From: Sclerotinia nivalis
Taxonomy: Eukaryota > Ascomycota > Leotiomycetes > Helotiales > Sclerotiniaceae
Length of the DNA: 64,000 bases
Reading direction: 5' to 3'
Assembly (NCBI GenBank): GCA_029531795.1
Contig: JAPEIS010000008.1
Coordinates: 1,984,001 to 2,048,000, forward strand
The notes below the pieces were generated by a model, which had not been told where the DNA came from, did not search any database, and was given only the letters and a program-made list of their open reading frames with translations. Positions 58,241 through 64,000 of the stretch are shown here, in pieces. Every line of letters begins with the position of its first letter. Position 1 is the first letter of the stretch. A program made the translations under genes and the position numbers.

Positions 58241-61043
58241 ATTGCCTTTGAAATTTTTTAATTCTTCCAGTTATGAGTATGCATAGTGATGTCACGCAGT
58301 CATTATTGATCTCTCTACGCGAAGCTTTGCCATCTTTAAACTTGGATAACAGCTGTGTATTATGTGTGTAACTTAAAGTATTTCGTCAGTACTGTCGTAT
58401 AGAGTGCTCATCTTTTAATGTGCCTTGAAATTACCTTATAACTTATATCGTCACCCCCCAAGCGAGATATTTTGCATTATTGTCCTATATCCGACCCAAA
58501 ATTTGTCACACAATTCGCTCCTCTCTCGCCACTCTGTTAACCCAAGATGTATTTATCTCCAGCCCTGGTTTAAACTTCATGATTAATCTGGATTCTTCGT
58601 TCTACTTGCATCTTCGCATGCAGTTTTGCTCTGAATCTCTCCACTGAAATTGAGAATCAGCTTGGTACACGGTGTCTCAATGCCCGGATCTGCCTTATAA
58701 TCAATATGTTGTTGGTAATGTTCCTACTTTTTTTGTTCTGCTTGCTAAATTACTGCATTCCCCAACTAGGTCTCTTCTTCCTTTCACTCGATGCATAACG
58801 TTAATTCGAATTCCTCCTCCTCTATTCCTCATACTCTCCAAATTCCACGTTTCCCGATAATTGCGCACAGGAGCATTTTCAATTCCATTGTTTTGATCTT
58901 TTCAAATCTCAAATCCTGTGACGCGCAGTCGTCAGACCCCCAAGGCATTTCCTCTTCCTTCAATACCACACAAATGCTGTTAGTCACGACATCTACTCGC
59001 GCAGTCGCCGAAGGTGCTGGGCTCTAAACAATCTTGGTTTATTTTGATACAGTTAAGAGAAGATACGCATACCGATCTGACGGATCATACATAGGAAAGG
59101 GCGGTAATACCGAACTAGAGAAAGCAGACAACACTTCCAAATAGACCTGTTTTTGCGAGGAACTAGAGTTGTCAACAACTGTCATGGAACTCCTTAGCTC
59201 CAACTTATACCTAAATGCAACTCAGTACAATGTCCACATTCTTCATAGATCATTAGGCTGATTCGATAGTTATCGTAACACTATTCAGACACACTTCCCG
59301 AGAACCTACCAATACGATTCAAGTTCGATACTATCTCCAAAGCATCTAAAACATATAAGTGGGCGGCGGGTTAGGCGAGGGAAGTCAAAGACCACAAAGA
59401 CTGGTATCTGTTGGACTCTATGGCGAAAGAGGAATCAGAAACGGAACCCTGAGGAGGACAAGGTTAGGAAGTGCTAGAGAGCTGTCACACCCTTCGAAAG
59501 CCCATGCTCAGAAACAATGATGCATACGAGCGGAGCATGAAATACAACCGAGCTACAAAATGTATCGGCTGGAAAAGTTACAAGATAGGAAGGCACCTCT
59601 GGCAACACGTTGAATCAAGATCTCTCGCAGTTGCCCCTTCTTCTGCGAAATGAACATACTACACTACAACATCCAACAGATTTCAAACATAGGTTTAGAG
59701 GATCGAAAGCTAGTCAATTGCTTCGCAGTGTAAAACTGCTCCGGAACTGTCTGCGTTGCTTACATTGTGAACGAATATAACACATAGTGTCGTGGAAAGC
59801 CACGAACTCTTCCATCCTATAGAAATGTCCTGGATGGCTTGGCGCGGCCATCAACCATCATCATTTTCGCAGGACTAGATCTTCAGTCGTTCGCAAACTA
59901 TTAGGATATTATACACATGCTCCCAGGAACCACAGGCTCAATGCAGGGTTGAAACTACTCTTAATCAAGATTTAAATGCACTGTAATATGCTGCAGCTGT
60001 AATTCATGTCATTTCAAATGATCTAGATACCACCATAGCTACTTTGTAGCCTCTCCTCAGCACAATTTTCTTCATCTCCATTACCTCACACTACAAAACT
60101 TGCCCATCCTAGTCAGGAAAAACGAGAAACTAAGCTTTATTCATCTCAAGTTTACAGTGAATCCAGATCCACCCACCACCTCCGCCCGCACTTCCCCAAA
60201 CTATTGAAATTTCACTATTCAAATTCCAAATTCACAAGATCTGATTAGTGTTCTTAGTGAAAGCTCCGAGCCTCACTATGCAGATTTCAATTTCGATTAT
60301 TTGTAGGATTTATTAAAGAAAATTCTAATCATACCTATTTTCTTCTCTTCTTGTAACAATTTCTCTTTCACAATAGACCCAATTTTACCTCCCACAGACT
60401 CCTCCATCTAATTGATTTATCTTTGAAATCCAAACTTCACATCCAAAATTACCAAGAACGTTCCCAACCCTACAAAGATCGGAGTGGTAAGTAAAACTCC
60501 TCGTTTGCATACTTTACTTTGCCCATGCCAACATCATTTGTTTTAATCTAGGCTATCGTGTTGTCTTTCCGTGTCCTCAATCCCACGAAAGAGATTGCTT
60601 AATCTAGCACATAGTGTAACACAAACTCTAGTTACCTGTTGGTTAACTGGCACATCATTACACTTGTATCATTTCTTTGGATAGGAATAAATTATCATAA
60701 TGGTATGTTCAGGAACATATCTTATATTCTTCAAGTCAAGCAGTGCATCATCTCCTTCGTATACATCATTATTTGTCGCAGGCTCATCAATATTTGAGTT
60801 GCTTCCATGCATGGAATTCATGCCTCATACCTCTTTCTATCAATAGGCCTTACCACTTCAGTCTCTTTTACCACAGCTGCCTCATTCCTCACCACGCGCC
60901 GCACTTACCAATCTTATGTCTCTGCATTTCCTTCATCAATACCTCAGTACAATCCACATACTCAAATTCTACTTTCCACACTGCGCTATAGATATCTAGC
61001 TAGATATGTATTACACACATTTTCATCCATCAAACATTCATTC
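58241..61043. other. Intergenic region; possible spliced 5' UTR near its right end
   Basis: No recognised gene. Near 60487-60551 and 60700 there are good GTAAGT/GTATGT donors with downstream TTTAATCTAG-type acceptors, consistent with a spliced leader of the gene at 61044. Several 60-120 codon frames at 60743-61030 look like chance. Confidence 0.45.
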
Positions 61044-63003
61044 ATGTCACTTTCACCACCTCAGACCCCTATAACAACAACTCGCACTCCGTCGCCACAA
61101 TTAGCGCCTAGTGAGCGCTTGAAGTTCGATGTATATCTCAACATTTTATTTGTCTTGGCACGTTGATAGCGTAGTAGGCTCATCTATTAGGACTACTGCT
61201 GCCATCACCTCTTCCATCCGAACATTCTCTTTCATGGTATCACTTAAACTCAGACAATCATCTCAGCTGAAACGAAATTAAATCTGTGAAAGCATTTCCA
61301 CCAACCTTTTCAAGATATCTCTTACTGGCAAATACTAACCAACAACTCAGGCAGGAAATCAACCAAGAAAACTCACAAAACCCTATCCCGTACCCGGAGC
61401 ACCACCATGCCGTCCCGGAGAAATCACAAGCCACACGAGTGGACATTATTGCGACATCTGCAATAGGATGAAGATGCCCTGGGGCGGATTCCTACCGATT
61501 GCTCGATATCAAGGTTTGCCTGTATCCGTCGGACGGCCAGGTACGATTCTACAAGCCGTTCAAGTTGATAGTCCACGAGAGATAGGTTTGGTGGCATTTG
61601 CCACATGGGCAATCACGAATGACCAATGGGATAAAGCCGCACAGATAGACAGTGGTATTGAGCGGGGACGTGTAAAAGCTGCAGCTCATGCCCTCACTGA
61701 TATCTCTTACATGGCGATGCAAAAGCCTGAATGGCGGGAAGCGAACTTAGTTAAGTGGTGGAATATATTACACGAAGCTCTCTTGGATCCTGAACTGACA
61801 ATGGCCGGTTACAAAGCACGTATTCGTGGTGAGGCAGCGCCAACAACATCCAAGACCAAGTCGAAAAGCAGCAATCCAATTGTTTTACCCGATGTAGAAG
61901 ACCCAGAGCAACGAAATGAGGACCTCGGTTATGATGATACTGATAATATACCTGAGGGCAAGAAGCTCTTGTTCCTCAGTCGTGATCGAGCCGATGAAGA
62001 CGATGAGGACGACGAGAACTATGAAGAAACTTTTGATACGAAAATTAAGCGTGAGATATCTCACTGGCAATTTGCCCCGGGCCAAGATTTGGAGCCCGCT
62101 TATTTGGCTACTCCAAATACCTCCAAGTTTTTCATGGTTCGTCAGCTTCGAAGCAACCCGAACAAGATTGACGTGAGAGAATATCCTCATATCGCTGGTT
62201 TTGACTGGAATGATAAAGAGGCCGTCAAGGCTTTAAATAGAGGAAGAAATCAGATCATCCTTCGAACTAATGGTCCAAAGGCACCAGCTAGATTGGCTTG
62301 GTCGCAAATTGAAAGGGATCTCTTGCGCCACCAAGTAATCAAGGGTCTCAAACATGGCGTGAGTACTCTTACTCTAGCCCAAGCTTATCCTGTGTTGACT
62401 TACTCCAGATCTCCGCTGACTCTTTAATTACAGTACACGAAAAATGATATGCCATGGGACCAAGTTGCTCATAACATCAATGTAGATTTGGAAAAAGTCA
62501 CTCAAAGACAAGGCTCCGCCCTTGCCAGACCAAGCAAATGGAATTCCAAGACAAAACAACAAGACTACCACACAAAGAGACACCTCAAAATGCAAAAAGA
62601 CCGTACTGGTTCCGAACGCAATGCAACTGGCTGCATGAATCAGTCTAACAAGTTTGGCGACATTGATGCCCTGCTTCGAAACAGCGTAGAACAACCCAGC
62701 AGACGTAAGACTTTAGACGAGATGCTTAAGATTATTCATGATGCCGATCATCTTCATCCACTTCCCAACGTTCGCCCCGCTCCTTCTGTTGCACAAGATG
62801 CTAAAATGCAAATGGAGGATGGAGGAGGATCTTCGGGCGACGAACCTTCTTCCACGCAAAGTGATAGAATGCAGACAGATGGTGCCGATGAATATTCAAA
62901 CGATGAGCCGCTCATGAAGCGTAGAAAATCGGATCGTGTTGCTAACAAGTCATTGGGCAATGAACCTCCCATGACGCGCAGAAAGTCAAAAAATGTCCAA
63001 TAA
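61044..63003 (+). CDS. Putative nuclear protein with N-terminal Cys/His cluster and possible Myb-like segment
   Basis: Three exons (61044-61130, 61351-62358, 62434-63003) join in phase 0, giving 554 aa. Exon 1 is inferred: its GTATAT donor and the CTAAC-CAG acceptor at 61350 fit in frame. Without it the protein would start at 61468, losing a Cys/His cluster (C49, H57, H61, C63, C66: CRPGEITSHTSGHYCDIC) that may bind zinc. Residues 70-150 are helical with many Trp. An acidic run (EDDEDDENYEE) follows. A tryptophan-containing helical segment at about 343-385 (WSQIERDLLRHQVIKGLKHG ... PWDQVAHNI) resembles a Myb/SANT-type repeat. The tail carries bipartite-like basic clusters (KRRKSDR, TRRKSKN). 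Nuclear DNA binding is inferred only. Confidence 0.6.
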
Positions 63004-64000
63004 GTCCAGGCATTCATTACGACACGGTACAAGACCTTCTCACTTCATCGTCACTTTTTTTCATGTTGGTGCATTTGCCGTTTTGTCGGGTTTTCACCCC
63101 AAACCATGTGTAATATTGGCACTCTGAATGTTTCCATCAGTCCCCACCAAGAGCACCCGTAGCGAAGACCTAGGTCTTCTATTTCTTTGGTCCAAATAAT
63201 TTTTTGTCGTTTCAGAAGGATTTTTATGTCGTTTGACCGTAGAAGCTTAATTTTAATACGATGAAAGGGTGGTTTAATGACAGCAAGGTGGAGATATGTA
63301 CAGAGACAGATGGTTGAGCGGTAGTCCAGAGGGATTGGATTCTTCATTGTTGTTGGATTGCATGTTTTCGTTTTCGTTTTATATCGCTTGCACATGTATG
63401 TTGGGGAGTTCGGGTGGTCGAGTCGTCATGATCACCGCGAGGGATCAATGCTGCGGTTTGCGTAGATAATGATGTGGTTGAGTTAGTTAGTTGGTTCTTA
63501 TGAAAGTTCATTCAATGGGCATCCCATTCCGAATCTCAGCCGAAACGTGACGTATTGCCACTTCTCTACCTAGCGATCGGAGTTTCAGCTATCCTGATGT
63601 TGAGGAAATCCATTGATAGGGCCGATCCTTTGATTCCAAACTAAGGATCTCAAATTCTCTTGAGTTTTGTTTCGATGGTAACAAGTGAAATAAATTGTGT
63701 TAGATCACATGATCTTCCCGCAACAGCTACAAGACAATTTGTCCAGCCAATCAAAATCACATTTCGGCAAAGATCGACAAATCATGGCGATCCCGGGGCA
63801 TTGATCACCTGACGAACCGTGAAGGGGGGGTATATAACCGAAAGGTCTAAAAGATCTAGACGCCGAGTAATTTTAAAAATTTCTTCTAAGGAGCCGGTGC
63901 TCCAACCAAAATGGATTAAGGAAAAGCCACACTCAGCCGCAACAAGTAAACATTCACGGGTCTATCCACTTTTCCTGATTGTATCTTTTTTGGAGCTATT
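63004..64000. other. Intergenic sequence to the window end
   Basis: No coding sequence supported. A TATATAA box lies near 63830, followed by A/T-rich sequence and an AAAATGG start context at 63909-63915 whose frame (MD) stops at once. A spliced gene could begin near the right edge but cannot be judged from here. Confidence 0.4.

Noticed and set aside
1..64000. CRISPR array or bacterial-type operon
   Set aside because: Spliced genes, LINE and Gypsy elements and RIP show a fungal nuclear genome; the tandem repeats present lack regular spacers.

Overview
The window looks like a filamentous ascomycete chromosome, probably a Leotiomycete close to Botrytis/Sclerotinia; the lineage is inferred from gene style only. 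Host genes have short GT-AG introns with CTAAC-like branch sites and encode secreted, serine/threonine-rich, LysM and permease proteins. Long AT-rich blocks hold retrotransposons whose damage is almost all C-to-T and G-to-A, the mark of repeat-induced point mutation (RIP).

Layout. 1-6.7 kb: a spliced tRNA-Cys (minus) and a six-exon APC-family permease (minus). 6.68-21.74 kb: a 15-kb nest. The outer Ty3/Gypsy element has 163-bp LTRs and a 5-bp target duplication; it is split inside its reverse transcriptase by a 7.7-kb insertion (10630-18295) that holds a second chromovirus, a truncated third Gypsy element and several solo LTRs. 21.7-41.8 kb: a secreted LysM protein, a mucin-like glycoprotein, another secreted protein, the 18S rRNA methyltransferase NEP1/EMG1 and a disordered 500-aa protein, separated by long intergenic stretches. 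42.4-49.0 kb: a frameshifted gene, a 233-aa orphan, and a three-exon gene with an AT-hook-like motif and a possible Myb/SANT-like segment. 49.74-57.72 kb: a minus-strand Tad-like LINE with a 13-bp target duplication. A pogo/Fot1-like DNA transposon has landed in its reverse transcriptase, and a solo LTR has landed in that transposase. 57.7-64 kb: remains of the gene cut by the LINE, then a three-exon gene (61044-63003) with a Cys/His cluster and another possible Myb-like segment.

The genes show no shared pathway. The strongest story is the transposon stratigraphy: target-site duplications, several themselves RIP-mutated, give an order of events, while the short solo LTRs remain unmutated inside heavily mutated hosts. 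Splice structures were built by hand and kept only where the reading phase closes; no homology search was run.
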